From an uncultured Methanobrevibacter sp. (GTDB lineage: Archaea; Methanobacteriota; Methanobacteria; Methanobacteriales; Methanobacteriaceae), in NCBI GenBank assembly GCA_900317865.1, contig ONIK01000005.1, positions 1 to 64,000 on the forward strand: 64,000 nt of DNA, read 5' to 3'. A program made the translations under genes and the position numbers. Below, piece after piece: positions 27,748-37,526 of the stretch (positions within the stretch are counted from its first letter, which is position 1; each line of letters starts with the position of its first letter). The notes beneath the pieces were generated by a model. That model had not been told where the DNA came from and did not search any database. It was given only the letters and a program-made list of their open reading frames with translations.

Positions 27748-29387
27748 GGAGGCATACCACCCATTCCACCCATTCCTGGCATTGGAGGCATACCACTATC
27801 ATCATTTCCAGACTCATCAGCACCAGTAGAAGTAAGTGCATTTCTAGCTGCAATCATATCATCAATACGTAGTATCATTTCTGCAGCTTCACCAGCAGAT
27901 TGGAGAGCTTGAACTTTAACTCTTAACGGTTCAATGACCCCTGCTTCCTGCATATCTACAACTTCACCAGTAAATACATTAATACCAATGGAATTTGAGT
28001 CTTCATGAGCAGCTTTTAAATCAGCAATTAAGTTAATAGTGTCTAAACCTGCATTTTCAATTAGAGTTCTTGGAATAACTTCTAAAGCTTCAGCATATTT
28101 TAAAATAGCTAATTGTTCTCTTCCACTTACAGATTCACCATAATCTCTTAACTCTTTTACTAAATCTATTTCACAAGCTCCTCCACCAATGAGGACTTTA
28201 CCTTCTTCAATAGTAGCTGCTACTACACCTAAAGCATCATCTAAAGCTCTTGCAATTTGTTCAGTAACGTAACGGGTACTGCCTCTTAAAACAATTGAGG
28301 ATGCTTTTGGATTTTCACATTCTTCAATGAAAGTCAATTTATGATCAAATAATTTTTCAAGGTAAACTTTACCTGCACTACCTAATTTATCAGCAGATAA
28401 ATCTTCAATATCAGTAACTAATTTAGCACCGGTAGCTTTTTCAATTCTTTCCATATCAGATTTTTTAACTCTTTTGAAAGTCATGATACCTGCTTTTTTA
28501 AGGTAATGTTCAGCTAAATCATCGATACCTTTTTGACAGAATAAAACATTAGCACCAGAATCAACAATTTGATTAACCAAATCTCTAATCATTTCTTCCT
28601 CATTATCTAAAAATGCAGCAAATTGATCAGGTGAAGTGATATCGATTTTAGTATCAGTATTGATATCTTTTAATTCGATAGGATATTTCATAATTGCAAT
28701 TTTTGCATCTTCAACAACTTCAGGCATATTTTTAGAAACAGGAGTTTTATCAATTACAATACCTTCAGCCAAGAATGAATCTTCTACAGAATCTCCAGAA
28801 ACTCTTTGAATATTAATGTTATCAATATCAGATACACCATCTTCTTCAATTCTTAAAGCAGCGTCAACAACTAAACTGGCCAAATGGTCTTTTGCATAGT
28901 CTGATCCTTTACCGCTCATTGCAGTTACAGCAACACTTTGAAGAGTTTCTTTATCATCAGCATCAATAGCAATTTCATTTAATATTTCTACAGCTTTAGC
29001 TGTTGCATTTCTAAATCCTTTTACAACAACAGAAGTTGCAATTCCATCTTCTAATAATTCTTCAGCTTTAGCTAATAATTCACCAGCAATAACAACAACA
29101 GAAGTAGTTCCATCTCCAACAATTTCTTCTTGTTTTTTAGCTGTTTCCACAAGCATACGTGCAGCCGGTTGTGCAATATCCATTTCTCTCATGATAGTTG
29201 CACCGTCATTTGTAATAGTGATATCGCCCATACCACTAACAAGCATTTTGTCCATTCCTTTAGGACCTAGTGTGGTTCTTACAATACCTGCCAATACTTT
29301 AGCAGCGGTAATGTTCATTCTTAAAGCATCTCTTTTAGAATATCTTTCAGTCCCTTCAGGAAGAATAAATATTGGTTGATTTGCCAT
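27738..29387 (-). CDS. Thermosome subunit (group II chaperonin)
   Basis: 549 residues, full length. ATP-dependent folding chamber of archaea, two stacked rings of eight or nine subunits. ATP-binding motifs [18 protein letters not shown] and GDGTTSVVV with the catalytic Asp are intact, and the apical and second equatorial parts follow (GGGACEIDL). The C-terminus is a Gly/Met-rich tail ([14 protein letters not shown]) that fills the cavity. AGGTGA precedes ATG 29387. Single gene with its own terminator; TATA-like sequence lies at 29421-29431. Confidence 0.96.
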   Translation of the reverse strand: MANQPIFILPEGTERYSKRDALRMNITAAKVLAGIVRTTLGPKGMDKMLVSGMGDITITNDGATIMREMDIAQPAARMLVETAKKQEEIVGDGTTSVVVIAGELLAKAEELLEDGIATSVVVKGFRNATAKAVEILNEIAIDADDKETLQSVAVTAMSGKGSDYAKDHLASLVVDAALRIEEDGVSDIDNINIQRVSGDSVEDSFLAEGIVIDKTPVSKNMPEVVEDAKIAIMKYPIELKDINTDTKIDITSPDQFAAFLDNEEEMIRDLVNQIVDSGANVLFCQKGIDDLAEHYLKKAGIMTFKRVKKSDMERIEKATGAKLVTDIEDLSADKLGSAGKVYLEKLFDHKLTFIEECENPKASSIVLRGSTRYVTEQIARALDDALGVVAATIEEGKVLIGGGACEIDLVKELRDYGESVSGREQLAILKYAEALEVIPRTLIENAGLDTINLIADLKAAHEDSNSIGINVFTGEVVDMQEAGVIEPLRVKVQALQSAGEAAEMILRIDDMIAARNALTSTGADESGNDDSGMPPMPGMGGMGGMPPMM

Positions 29388-29528
29388 ATATTTTCACCTT
29401 TAAAATTAATTTATAAATAATCGTATATAACCATTATACATTAATAATATTGATTTGTGGTAATATAAAAAGATTACCTTATCAAGGAAAATTAACTAAA
29501 AAAAATAGCAAATTATAAAAAAAGAAAA

Positions 29529-29548
29529 ATGTGCTTTTTCAAGCACAT
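29529..29548 (-). terminator. Terminator of the small secreted-protein gene
   Basis: Perfect 8-base arms ATGTGCTT (29529-29536) and AAGCACAT (29541-29548) with a 4-base loop, followed on the minus strand by TTTTCTTTTTTT. Confidence 0.55.
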
Positions 29549-29573
29549 AAATATATTATGAGAGAAACTTCAA

Positions 29574-30014
29574 TCATACTACTGACAAAAAAGAATCAAG
29601 GAGATTGAAATAATTTAATTCGCTTAAAATAATATCCAAAGGATTTCCTAAACCAACAATAGGCAAACTAAAAGGATTACCCACACTAATGGCAGCAAAA
29701 GGAATATTCAAAGAAGAATTGAAAGGACCACCAGAACCTACAATAGGTAAACTAAAAGGACCATCCACACTATCAGCAAAAGGAATATTCACATATCCAT
29801 TAAAAGGAACATCAGAAACATCAGCAGACCAAATAAAAGAATTATCTACACTAATTGTGGCAAAAAGAACATACAAAGGAACATTAAAAGAGTCATTCAC
29901 ACTAGCAGTGGCAAAAGGAGCTTCTACAATATGATCTGCACCAGAAAATGCAGAAACAGTACCGATACCAATTAAGGCAATTGAAATTATCAATAAAGTT
30001 GCAATTTAATTCAT
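29574..30014 (-). pseudogene. Small secreted repeat protein with a stop at codon 3
   Basis: The natural start appears to be ATG 30014, which follows GAAGGGATAAA. The frame from it reads Met-Asn-stop, then IATLLIISIALIGIGTVSA, a textbook signal peptide, then about 120 residues of hydrophobic low-complexity sequence with loose repeats (NPFSLPIVGLG and GPFSLPIVGSG; NIPFAAISVG and FATISVDN). Codon 3 is TAA where Lys (AAA) would fit. A TTG at 29993 could still start a shortened protein lacking the positively charged start of the signal peptide, but it has no ribosome binding site. Own terminator downstream. No family recognised. Confidence 0.55.
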
Positions 30015-30257
30015 TTTATCCCTTCTAAAAAATATTATAATTAGAAATTAATTAAACAACATTTTACTATTTAAATATTATATAAAGCCCAATATATAAA
30101 GATTTACGAATATAAGTGCCTAATTTCAGCATAAAAAATAGAATAAAAAAATAATAAAGAATTAAATTAAAAATAAAAGCTATATAAGACATATTGATAT
30201 AGTGACAACAGATTACCTACTTAAATTTTAAAGGATAAATTACATATAATATTATAT

Positions 30258-31286
30258 ATGTATCAAAAAGTCATTGAAGATATAAGAAGAAATCTCAGTG
30301 AAAACAAGGATTTGAACCGCAAATATTTAATATCCCAAATAGAAATTTATAAAACTCACGAATATTCAACAGAAATAATTAAAGAAATTTCCAGAATGAT
30401 TTGGGAATGTTTAACTCCCGAAGAACAGGAAGAGTTTGCAAGAATTGTTGAAGAAGAAAACCCAATTAAGGAAACATTAATTGAAGCCGAATTTTATATC
30501 CAGAACAATGACTACAAAACCGCTTTAGAAAAACTAGACTCATTTTTAAAAACACACCCAAAACTATATGAAAATGATAATGTCAATGAATACCACAGCT
30601 TTTCCAATCCTTTAGAGGAACTAATATTTAATGAATATATATGCTGCGAAAAAGAACTCAGATACATTCCAGACAGCCAACCTTTAGAAGACATGTATTA
30701 CGCTTATGGATTTCTCCTAAGAGATGCTTCACGATTGGAAGAAGCAGAAATAGCATTGAAAGAAGCACATAAGTTAAATCCTGTTTCAACAAAAATAATA
30801 CTGGAATTATGTGATATTTATAAAATGAGAGCACCTACATTCAATAAGTTTTATTTTTATACTATGGATGCTCTTAAATATGCATATTCCGGATATGAAC
30901 TTGCCAGATGTTATAGAAATTTAGGATTTTATTATTATGAAGAAAATAACATTGAATTAACCCTTGCATGTTATAAACATAGCTTAAAATATGAAAATGA
31001 TTACTTTACAAAAGAAAGAATCAAACAGCTCGAAAGCAATTATAATATTATATTAAGTGAAAATGATTGTGAAAAAATATTACAAAGCAAACATATTAAA
31101 TTGGAACCTGATTCTTTTATTATTGAGAATTTAGAGCAATTAGCTATTGAATATGAAAATGATAATTTATATAATCAATCTTTATTCTTTTATAGACTAT
31201 TATATTCCATTAAAAAAGAAGAAAAAATTTTTAATAAAATAAAAGAACTGGATTTTAAAACCCGACGAAACAAAAGAAAAATTTAA
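30258..31286 (+). CDS. TPR-repeat protein
   Basis: 342 residues, soluble, largely helical. Tetratricopeptide-like units are visible at about 75-100 (AEFYIQNNDYKTALEKLDSFLKTHP), 150-175 (YGFLLRDASRLEEAEIALKEAHKLNP), 215-240 (RNLGFYYYEENNIELTLACYKHSL) and 295-320. Such repeats bind other proteins; no catalytic domain is seen, so the partner is unknown. The first residues are charged and helical. No clear Shine-Dalgarno sequence; AT-rich TATA-like sequence lies just upstream, so the mRNA could have a very short leader. The next plus-strand gene is 39 bases downstream. Confidence 0.75.
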   Translation: MYQKVIEDIRRNLSENKDLNRKYLISQIEIYKTHEYSTEIIKEISRMIWECLTPEEQEEFARIVEEENPIKETLIEAEFYIQNNDYKTALEKLDSFLKTHPKLYENDNVNEYHSFSNPLEELIFNEYICCEKELRYIPDSQPLEDMYYAYGFLLRDASRLEEAEIALKEAHKLNPVSTKIILELCDIYKMRAPTFNKFYFYTMDALKYAYSGYELARCYRNLGFYYYEENNIELTLACYKHSLKYENDYFTKERIKQLESNYNIILSENDCEKILQSKHIKLEPDSFIIENLEQLAIEYENDNLYNQSLFFYRLLYSIKKEEKIFNKIKELDFKTRRNKRKI

Positions 31287-31325
31287 TTATATAATATGTT
31301 ATAATATTTATATAGGTGATTTTAA

Positions 31326-31481
31326 ATGTGTTCTAGTGGTGGGCCAATGGCCGATATTGACTTAAATAAATTGAAAACAAAAAGATATAGATGTTTAGAC
31401 TGTGGAAATGAATTTAAAGGACTTGGTAAGAAAGTTGTTTGTCCATCTTGCCAAAGTGACAATGTAGAAGCTAAAGAATAA
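31326..31481 (+). CDS. Small zinc-ribbon protein
   Basis: 51 residues starting MCSSGGPMADIDL and carrying a rubredoxin-like zinc ribbon, CLDCGNEF and CPSCQSDN, in the second half. AGGTGATTTTA precedes the ATG, confirming translation. Function unknown; it may bind RNA, DNA or a protein partner. It lies between the TPR gene and two conserved hypothetical genes on the same strand, with short gaps. Confidence 0.8.
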   Translation: MCSSGGPMADIDLNKLKTKRYRCLDCGNEFKGLGKKVVCPSCQSDNVEAKE

Positions 31482-31520
31482 ATAAATATTTATTCTTCTT
31501 TTTTTATTTTTTGGATTAAC

Positions 31521-31973
31521 ATGAATATTGATTTTAGTTACGATGAAATATTATTCCTTGAGGGAGAAAGTGGCATTGTTGGCATTACAAGAATAGAACA
31601 AGAAAACAAAATGTTATTCATAGCAACCCAAGACAATGAAGAAATAGTTCAATTCCTTGAAAAGGATGATATTATTGCAGTGTCCAATTTCAGAAAAGAC
31701 AAGAGAGCTATTAGAGCACAGGCATATCTAACTCGTGAAGAAGATTCACCAATTGTCATTTTGAATAAAAATCACCCTTCAACAAAAAGATTAGCCCAGG
31801 TATTATCTGTTGGCGAAAAAGTGAACCTGAACTGTAATATTACGCCCGGAACACACCCTGAACAAGACGTATTATGTTCCTGTGATTCATTATCCGGATT
31901 GTCTATTACCAAAACACCAACTGGAGTTAAATTAAATAGAAATCCTGAAAATTATACAATTGAAAGGTTTTAA
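31521..31973 (+). CDS. Conserved hypothetical protein
   Basis: 150 residues, soluble, no transmembrane segment. The pattern of short strands (ILFLEGESGIVGITRIEQ, KMLFIATQDNEEIVQF, DDIIAVSNF) suggests a beta-rich fold, but I do not recognise the family. Two cysteines sit close together near residue 112 (VLCSCDS). The stop is one base before the next gene's ATG, so it is co-translated with the DUF116 protein, hinting at a shared role. Confidence 0.65.
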   Translation: MNIDFSYDEILFLEGESGIVGITRIEQENKMLFIATQDNEEIVQFLEKDDIIAVSNFRKDKRAIRAQAYLTREEDSPIVILNKNHPSTKRLAQVLSVGEKVNLNCNITPGTHPEQDVLCSCDSLSGLSITKTPTGVKLNRNPENYTIERF

Positions 31974-31974
31974 T

Positions 31975-32631
31975 ATGAATGATTTAACAATGATTTACAC
32001 ATTTTTAGGCGAACTATTAGTATTAATAGTCATACTAATTATTATTCTATTTATAATCGCTTTAGTCTTTGGAAGAATATTTCTTAAAAAAGGGATTGTA
32101 ATCTTTCCAAAAGCTATTTTATTTATAATTGATACTCTTTACTCACCATTTAAATCAATAGCTAAACTTTTAAAGCTTGATGAACATTTAATTGACAACA
32201 TGAGCATTGAAATAAGAAATGATATTAACAAAAAAAAATTCAAAGACATACCTGCCAGCAAAACATTAATATTTCTGCCCCATTGTTTAAGGCATAGGGA
32301 CTGTCCTGCAACACTCCAAAAAGAAGGTATTAACTGTACTTGCTGCGGATTATGCCCCATTGGTGTTATTAAAAAGAAAGCAGAACCTTTAGGATACAAA
32401 TTATATATTGTACCGGGTTCCAGTTTCGTTAAAAAAATAGTAATGGAAAATAAGTTTAAAGCCGTGATTGGAGTTGCATGTCATGAAGATTTAAATCAGG
32501 TGATGATGTTGCTTTCTGATTTTTGTCCGCAGGGAGTTTTGCTTACAAAAACAGGATGCTATGAAACAAAAGTTGATGTTAGTGAAGTATTAAAATTAAT
32601 AGATTCTAAAAATCATCATAATACTTCATAA
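31975..32631 (+). CDS. DUF116 family membrane-anchored cysteine-rich protein
   Basis: 218 residues. One N-terminal membrane segment (LLVLIVILIIILFIIALVFG), then the DUF116 domain with a conserved cysteine cluster (LPHCLRHRDCPATL, CTCCGLCPIG), VGVAC-like VIGVACHEDL and CPQGVLLTKTGCYETKVD. The Cys pattern suggests a metal or Fe-S site. The family is common in methanogens and other anaerobes, often of unknown role. ATG 31975 is chosen because the longer frame begins inside the previous gene. Its last 26 bases overlap the convergent small gene at 32606-32815. Confidence 0.82.
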   Translation: MNDLTMIYTFLGELLVLIVILIIILFIIALVFGRIFLKKGIVIFPKAILFIIDTLYSPFKSIAKLLKLDEHLIDNMSIEIRNDINKKKFKDIPASKTLIFLPHCLRHRDCPATLQKEGINCTCCGLCPIGVIKKKAEPLGYKLYIVPGSSFVKKIVMENKFKAVIGVACHEDLNQVMMLLSDFCPQGVLLTKTGCYETKVDVSEVLKLIDSKNHHNTS

Positions 32632-32815
32632 ATTCCAAAGATTCTTCTGTTTGATCAAATTCTTCAATAAAATCTCTTAAATCATTGATAAATTCTTCTT
32701 TTCTTTCATTTAAATCTTCAATTTTAGAATAATCTTTTTTTACTGCAATATTCATTATAATATCATCAGTTTCCAAATTAATTTCCGGCAAAAGTAACTT
32801 ATCAACATCATCCAT
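32606..32815 (-). CDS. Small acidic hypothetical protein
   Basis: 69 residues, strongly charged and helical in its second half (NERKEEFINDLRDFIEEFDQTEESLEF). Family not recognised. Its ATG lies three bases after the hmgA stop with GAAGAGGTTAAAT upstream, so it is the last gene of the hmgA operon. Its end overlaps the convergent DUF116 gene by 26 bases. Confidence 0.6.
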   Translation of the reverse strand: MDDVDKLLLPEINLETDDIIMNIAVKKDYSKIEDLNERKEEFINDLRDFIEEFDQTEESLEFMKYYDDF

Positions 32816-32818
32816 AAT

Positions 32819-34021
32819 TTAACCTCTTCCAAGTTCTTGATGAGCTCTAGCCAAATGTCCAGCTGCAAGTGCACCAACCAAAGATAATTCACCTGCAAGA
32901 ACAGTACTAGCAACAATTTCAGCAAATTCACGAGCTTTACCTGAGCCGGCGACACCTAAAATATTTAGTCCCTCATTAGCAACTTCAAGGCTTGTTCCAC
33001 CACCCACAGTTGCAACAGGCAAATCAGGTAAGTTAACTGAGAAATATAAATCACCGTCACGGGCTTCAGCAGTTGTGATACCAAGTGATCCCTCAACAAC
33101 ATGAGCAGCATCCTGACCAGTAGCCAAAAATATGGCTGCAACCATGTTTGCATAATGAGCATTATAAGCCAAACCACCACTAACTGCAGAACCTATTAAA
33201 TTCTTAGCAACATTTACTTCTTCCATTGCTTCGGCAGTAGTTTTTAACTTTTTATTAACGATATCCTTAGGAATTAAAATATCTGCAACAACGCTTTTAC
33301 CTCTGCCTTCAACAATGTTAATTGCTGATGGCTTTTTATCAACACATGCATTACCGCTTAAAGCAATATGACGGGCAGTAGTTTCACTGGCCAATTTATC
33401 CAGAATCTTTTCTGATGCAATAGTAACCATGTTCATACCCATACTATCTCCAGTTGAGAAGACAAAACGAGGATAAACATAAGAACCTGCAATCAATATA
33501 GGATCAATCTTTAAAAGCTTCCCATGGGAAGTTGTACTTTCGGCAATTTCTTTTAATTCATCAAAATTATCGATAAACCATTGTTTAATTTCCATAGATT
33601 GCTTAGCATTTTCAGTTTTAATAACTGGTGCACGTGTCATAATATCAGATAAAACATGAGCATTAACACCACCGGAAGCAGTTATTGTAGAAGCTCCCCT
33701 ATTAATTGAAGCCACAAGTGCCCCTTCAGATGTTGCAAGAGGAACAAATACTTCACGATTACAGTTATCTCCATTTATTTTTAAAGGGCCTGCAATACCC
33801 ATAGGCAATTGCAAAACTCCAATAGAATTTTCAATATTTCTGGCTGAAGCTCTTTCCATATCCAAAGTGTAATTAGAAATATTATCCAAATTAATAGAAT
33901 ATTTTTTTTCTAAAAATTCTCTCCTAATATCAGTAGCTTCTTTAGCTGAAACCTCTTTATCAACCTGATAAAGTTTCATTTCACCATTCAATAATTTATC
34001 AATAATTTCTGAGTGATTCAT
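32819..34021 (-). CDS. hmgA: Hydroxymethylglutaryl-CoA reductase (NADPH), class I
   Basis: 400 residues. Makes mevalonate from HMG-CoA, the committed step toward archaeal isoprenoid lipids. Class I motifs: substrate binding EGALVASINRG, NADPH-binding DSMGMNMV, catalytic Lys in NACVDKKPSAIN, GQDAAHVVE and the late His region ARAHQE. Length is typical of the archaeal catalytic domain without a membrane anchor. It is preceded within three bases by sucD and followed by a small acidic ORF. Confidence 0.96.
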   Translation of the reverse strand: MNHSEIIDKLLNGEMKLYQVDKEVSAKEATDIRREFLEKKYSINLDNISNYTLDMERASARNIENSIGVLQLPMGIAGPLKINGDNCNREVFVPLATSEGALVASINRGASTITASGGVNAHVLSDIMTRAPVIKTENAKQSMEIKQWFIDNFDELKEIAESTTSHGKLLKIDPILIAGSYVYPRFVFSTGDSMGMNMVTIASEKILDKLASETTARHIALSGNACVDKKPSAINIVEGRGKSVVADILIPKDIVNKKLKTTAEAMEEVNVAKNLIGSAVSGGLAYNAHYANMVAAIFLATGQDAAHVVEGSLGITTAEARDGDLYFSVNLPDLPVATVGGGTSLEVANEGLNILGVAGSGKAREFAEIVASTVLAGELSLVGALAAGHLARAHQELGRG

Positions 34022-34023
34022 TT

Positions 34024-34884
34024 TTAAATTTCCTTTTTAAGTAATTCAACAACTTCAGATGGCATTTTAGCTACCTCAACACCAGCATTATTTAAAGCTT
34101 CAGTTTTACTAGCTACAGTACCACTATTACCTTGAATAATAGCTCCTGCATGACCCATCCTTTTTCCAGGAGGTGCAGTTCTTCCTGCGATGTATGATAC
34201 AACAGGTTTTGTCATTTCATCTTTAATGAATTCAGCAGCTTTTTCTTCAGCATTACCTCCGATTTCACCAATTAAAACAACAGCTTCAGTATCGTCATCT
34301 GCTTCAAATCTTTTTAAAACATCAATATAATTAGTACCGATAACAGGATCCCCACCAATTCCAACACAGGTACTTTGACCGATTCCTGCACGGGTAAGCT
34401 CACTGGCTATTTCATAAGTTAAAGTACCGCTTCTGGAAATTACACCAACGTTACCTTCATCAAAAATATGGGTTGGCATAATACCCAACTTTCCAACTCC
34501 CGGGGAAATAACACCCGGCGTATTAGGTCCTATAACAACAGTATCCATCTGTTTTGCATATGCCATAATATCCATTGAATCATGAACCGGAATATGTTCA
34601 GATATAATTATAACCATGTCCAAATATTTGATTGATTCAAATGCCGCATCTTTGGCAAATTTTGCAGGAACAAAAATTATTGAAGAATTTACATTAGTTT
34701 CTTCAATAGCTTCACCAATAGAATTGAAAATTGGTACACCTAAAAATTCCTGACCACCTTTTCCAGGAGTTACACCCGCTTCAATACATGTATTATAATT
34801 TAACATTTGTTCTGTATGGAAGGAACCTTGTTTTCCAGTAATTCCTTGCACCAAACACTTTGTATTTTTGTCTAAAAAAATCAT
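34024..34884 (-). CDS. sucD: Succinyl-CoA synthetase subunit alpha
   Basis: 286 residues. Alpha subunit of succinate-CoA ligase: N-terminal CoA-binding Rossmann domain ([23 protein letters not shown]) and ligase domain with the phospho-histidine in GHAGAIIQG. In methanogens the enzyme belongs to the incomplete reductive citrate pathway. No sucC is adjacent; the beta subunit must lie elsewhere. AAGGTGTTATGAT precedes the ATG. The placement directly before hmgA matches other Methanobacteriales. Confidence 0.93.
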   Translation of the reverse strand: MIFLDKNTKCLVQGITGKQGSFHTEQMLNYNTCIEAGVTPGKGGQEFLGVPIFNSIGEAIEETNVNSSIIFVPAKFAKDAAFESIKYLDMVIIISEHIPVHDSMDIMAYAKQMDTVVIGPNTPGVISPGVGKLGIMPTHIFDEGNVGVISRSGTLTYEIASELTRAGIGQSTCVGIGGDPVIGTNYIDVLKRFEADDDTEAVVLIGEIGGNAEEKAAEFIKDEMTKPVVSYIAGRTAPPGKRMGHAGAIIQGNSGTVASKTEALNNAGVEVAKMPSEVVELLKKEI

Positions 34885-34899
34885 ATCATAACACCTTAA

Positions 34900-35625
34900 T
34901 TAACGTAAAATTCTTGTTTTATTTTGAAATGGAACTGCTAAATCAATGACATTACCATTCATAAATGCAGTAGCAGAAAAGATTACGCTACCTGGCAATA
35001 CATTACAAGTCGTTCCTCTTTCAACCAAATAAGTATTTTTATTTCCAAGTGCTGCTCCAATCATCGCACTTGCTATTACACCAACAGATTCTATATTTTC
35101 AACTGTAGCCACAACAACAGGATCATCCGTTTCAGAAGAAACATATCCTACACCAGGTATTTTTCTGGATTTATCTTCAATTAAATCTGATATGTCTGTT
35201 AAATTATCCATGCCTTTTGCAGCTTTAATAGCTGAGTTTGCAACATTTTCCACAAAAGGTTCTCCACCATATGTATCGAAACCTAAAACAATTGCATCAG
35301 GATAATATCCCGGACGAATCTTAGCTTCTGCATAAGATATTCCTTCGCCAGCCTCAGATTCATTATCTGAAATTCCTGATAAATCTCCCAAGTTTTCAGC
35401 ACAGTCCTTTAAAATATTAACGATACCAACGTTAACATCCTCAAGCAAATCATCTTCAACAAAAGCACTGACAACAACATCATCACCAGTGACATTAGTC
35501 AAAGCTGCATGACTAGCACCTAATTCAATAAGCCTATAGAGATTTTTTTCTATATTATCAGTTAATGTAGTACTACAGGAAACATCATTTTTAGAAATGT
35601 CGGCTCCTATAGAAGTAACTTTCAA
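34900..35625 (-). CDS. Conserved hypothetical methanogen protein
   Basis: 241 residues, soluble, without recognised motifs; the sequence is Gly/Asp-rich with LGASHAALTNVTGDDVVVSAF, PGYYPDAIVLGFDTYGG and IGAALGNKNTYLVERGTTCNVLPG, the last two suggesting ligand-binding loops. TTG 35625 is the probable start, five bases after AGGTG. It is the first gene of the operon with sucD and hmgA, 15 bases upstream of sucD. Function unknown. Confidence 0.7.
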   Translation of the reverse strand: MKVTSIGADISKNDVSCSTTLTDNIEKNLYRLIELGASHAALTNVTGDDVVVSAFVEDDLLEDVNVGIVNILKDCAENLGDLSGISDNESEAGEGISYAEAKIRPGYYPDAIVLGFDTYGGEPFVENVANSAIKAAKGMDNLTDISDLIEDKSRKIPGVGYVSSETDDPVVVATVENIESVGVIASAMIGAALGNKNTYLVERGTTCNVLPGSVIFSATAFMNGNVIDLAVPFQNKTRILR

Positions 35626-35807
35626 AATAACACCTTTAATATTTAATTAGAAAAATATAATAAAATAATAAAATTTTATCTGTTATATTATTATGTTAGT
35701 TAATTTATATAAACATTAAGAAAAAATATGACTCTTTTAAAAATATTTAAAAATTATTAATTATATATAATAAAAGTGAGGTGATTTGAATTTTAACAAA
35801 TATATTT

Positions 35808-36758
35808 TTGTTATTTTTACAAGGATTACGTGAAGCCTCAGGAGGCTTTTTTGACCAATTTTTCATGAGATGTACTGAATTTGGAAATATACACATAATC
35901 CTATTTTTAATAGGAATACTATATTGGGCGTATGACAAAAAATTTGGAGAATACCTATTGGTATCTTTTGCATTTTCACGTCTTTTAAATAGTTTCATTA
36001 AACTTACAGCATGTGTATATCGTCCTTGGATTGAAGATCCTAAAATTCATCCTTATGAAGGAGCTTTAAAAGATGCAACTGGATATTCACTTCCTAGTGG
36101 ACATTCAACATCTTCCGGAATATTGTTTCTGGGGACATTTCTTAAAGGAAATTTCACAAAAGGATTTAAAATTTTTTCAATAATCTGTTTATTGTTAATC
36201 TGTTTTTCCCGTTGTTATCTTGGAGTTCACAGTTTATTGGATATTGTTGTCGGTTTAGTAATTGCCTTTGCATCATTATGGATTGTCGGAAAATTATTTG
36301 AAAAACTAGATGATAACCCTAATTTTGACTTAATTTTATTGGGTGCAGGAATAGTATTTTCTATATTGCTTATAGCATATGCTACATTTAAATCATACCC
36401 AATGGATTATAATGCTGCAGGCAAATTAATTGTTGAACCTGCCAAAATGGCTCTTGAAGCATATAAGGATGTAGGATTTTGTATGGGTATATTAATATCT
36501 TGGGTAATTGAAAGAAGGTTCATTAATTTTTCCTGTGAAGGACCTATTGAACGTAGATTTTTAAGAATTGGTGGAGCTTATATTGGATATATGATTATTA
36601 TGAACATATTATATCCATTGATAAAAAGCAGTTTCAATCCACAAATTTCAAACCTTTTAAATTTCTTTATTTTCCCGTTCTTTGTGATGTTAATTGTACC
36701 TGCAATCATCAAATTCTTCCAAAATCGAAGCAAAGATGTTTATGAGGATACCTCATGA
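35808..36758 (+). CDS. PAP2-family membrane phosphatase
   Basis: About 316 residues, six or more membrane segments. PAP2/phosphatidic-acid-phosphatase motifs: KLTACVYRPW, SLPSGHST and RCYLGVHSLLDIVVG, all intact, so it should hydrolyse lipid phosphates such as prenyl diphosphates. The start is unclear. TTG 35808 is the first conventional codon, but the only good ribosome binding site (GAGGTGAT, 35778-35785) is four bases before an in-frame ATT at 35790, which would add ILTNIF. Likely membrane lipid or polyprenyl carrier recycling. Divergent from the hmgA operon. Confidence 0.88.
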   Translation: MLFLQGLREASGGFFDQFFMRCTEFGNIHIILFLIGILYWAYDKKFGEYLLVSFAFSRLLNSFIKLTACVYRPWIEDPKIHPYEGALKDATGYSLPSGHSTSSGILFLGTFLKGNFTKGFKIFSIICLLLICFSRCYLGVHSLLDIVVGLVIAFASLWIVGKLFEKLDDNPNFDLILLGAGIVFSILLIAYATFKSYPMDYNAAGKLIVEPAKMALEAYKDVGFCMGILISWVIERRFINFSCEGPIERRFLRIGGAYIGYMIIMNILYPLIKSSFNPQISNLLNFFIFPFFVMLIVPAIIKFFQNRSKDVYEDTS

Positions 36759-36842
36759 ACATTATTTAATTTTTTTTCTCATTTCAAATACTAAAATTTT
36801 TAGAAAAACATTAATTAATAACAAAATTCAAAATAAATAATA

Positions 36843-37517
36843 ATGTATTCACAAACTAAAATAGCCATTCCAATTTTTCAAGCAAAAATTGATGAAGTAA
36901 TAGAAGTTGCAAATGACTGCATTGATAAAGGTGCAGATATTTTAGAGTTTAGAATAGATGCTCTTGAAAATCCTGATTTTAAAGAAATAAAACAAGCAAT
37001 TGAAGAAATCAATTTTCCAATGATTGCAACTAATAGAATATCGACTGAAGGAGGATCTTTTAAAGGTTCTGAAGAAGAAAGAATTGATATTTTATATAAA
37101 TGTGCTGATTTAGTTGAATATGTTGATATCGAACTTCAAAGCGATGATAAATATATAAATAAGATTCATGATACTGGAGTTAAAACAATTGTATCATACC
37201 ACGATTTTGAAAAAACTCCCGAAATTGATGAAATAACATACATCGTTAACAAAGAATTAGAGCTTGGAGACATTGCCAAAGTCGCATTTATGCCTAACGA
37301 CTTAGATGACACTTTAAAAGTATTGGCAATTCTTTCCCACTGCGACAATACTATTGCTATTTCCATGAGTGATTTAGGCAGTTATACCAGAGTTATGGCT
37401 TCCAAATTTAATTCACCTATTACATTTGCTGCAGGCAGGGATGCTACTGCTCCAGGACAAATTGATATCGAAACTATGAAGGCATTATTAAATATGGATT
37501 TAAATATCATGGAATAG
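36843..37517 (+). CDS. aroD: 3-dehydroquinate dehydratase, type I
   Basis: 224 residues, a TIM-barrel enzyme of the shikimate pathway forming 3-dehydroshikimate through a Schiff base. Visible: DILEFRIDAL, ATNR, GG(S)FKGSEEER, catalytic His in VSYHDFEKTP, Schiff-base Lys in IAKVAFMP, and SMSDLGSYTRVMAS. No ribosome binding site is seen before ATG 36843 and the upstream region is very AT-rich, so the mRNA may be leaderless. The next gene starts nine bases after the stop. Confidence 0.94.
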   Translation: MYSQTKIAIPIFQAKIDEVIEVANDCIDKGADILEFRIDALENPDFKEIKQAIEEINFPMIATNRISTEGGSFKGSEEERIDILYKCADLVEYVDIELQSDDKYINKIHDTGVKTIVSYHDFEKTPEIDEITYIVNKELELGDIAKVAFMPNDLDDTLKVLAILSHCDNTIAISMSDLGSYTRVMASKFNSPITFAAGRDATAPGQIDIETMKALLNMDLNIME

Positions 37518-37526
37518 GTGATTTAA

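Noticed and set aside
29689..29934. Plus-strand 81-codon frame opposite the small secreted protein
   Set aside because: It has no ribosome binding site and mirrors the minus-strand repeats; the minus strand has a start site, signal peptide and terminator.
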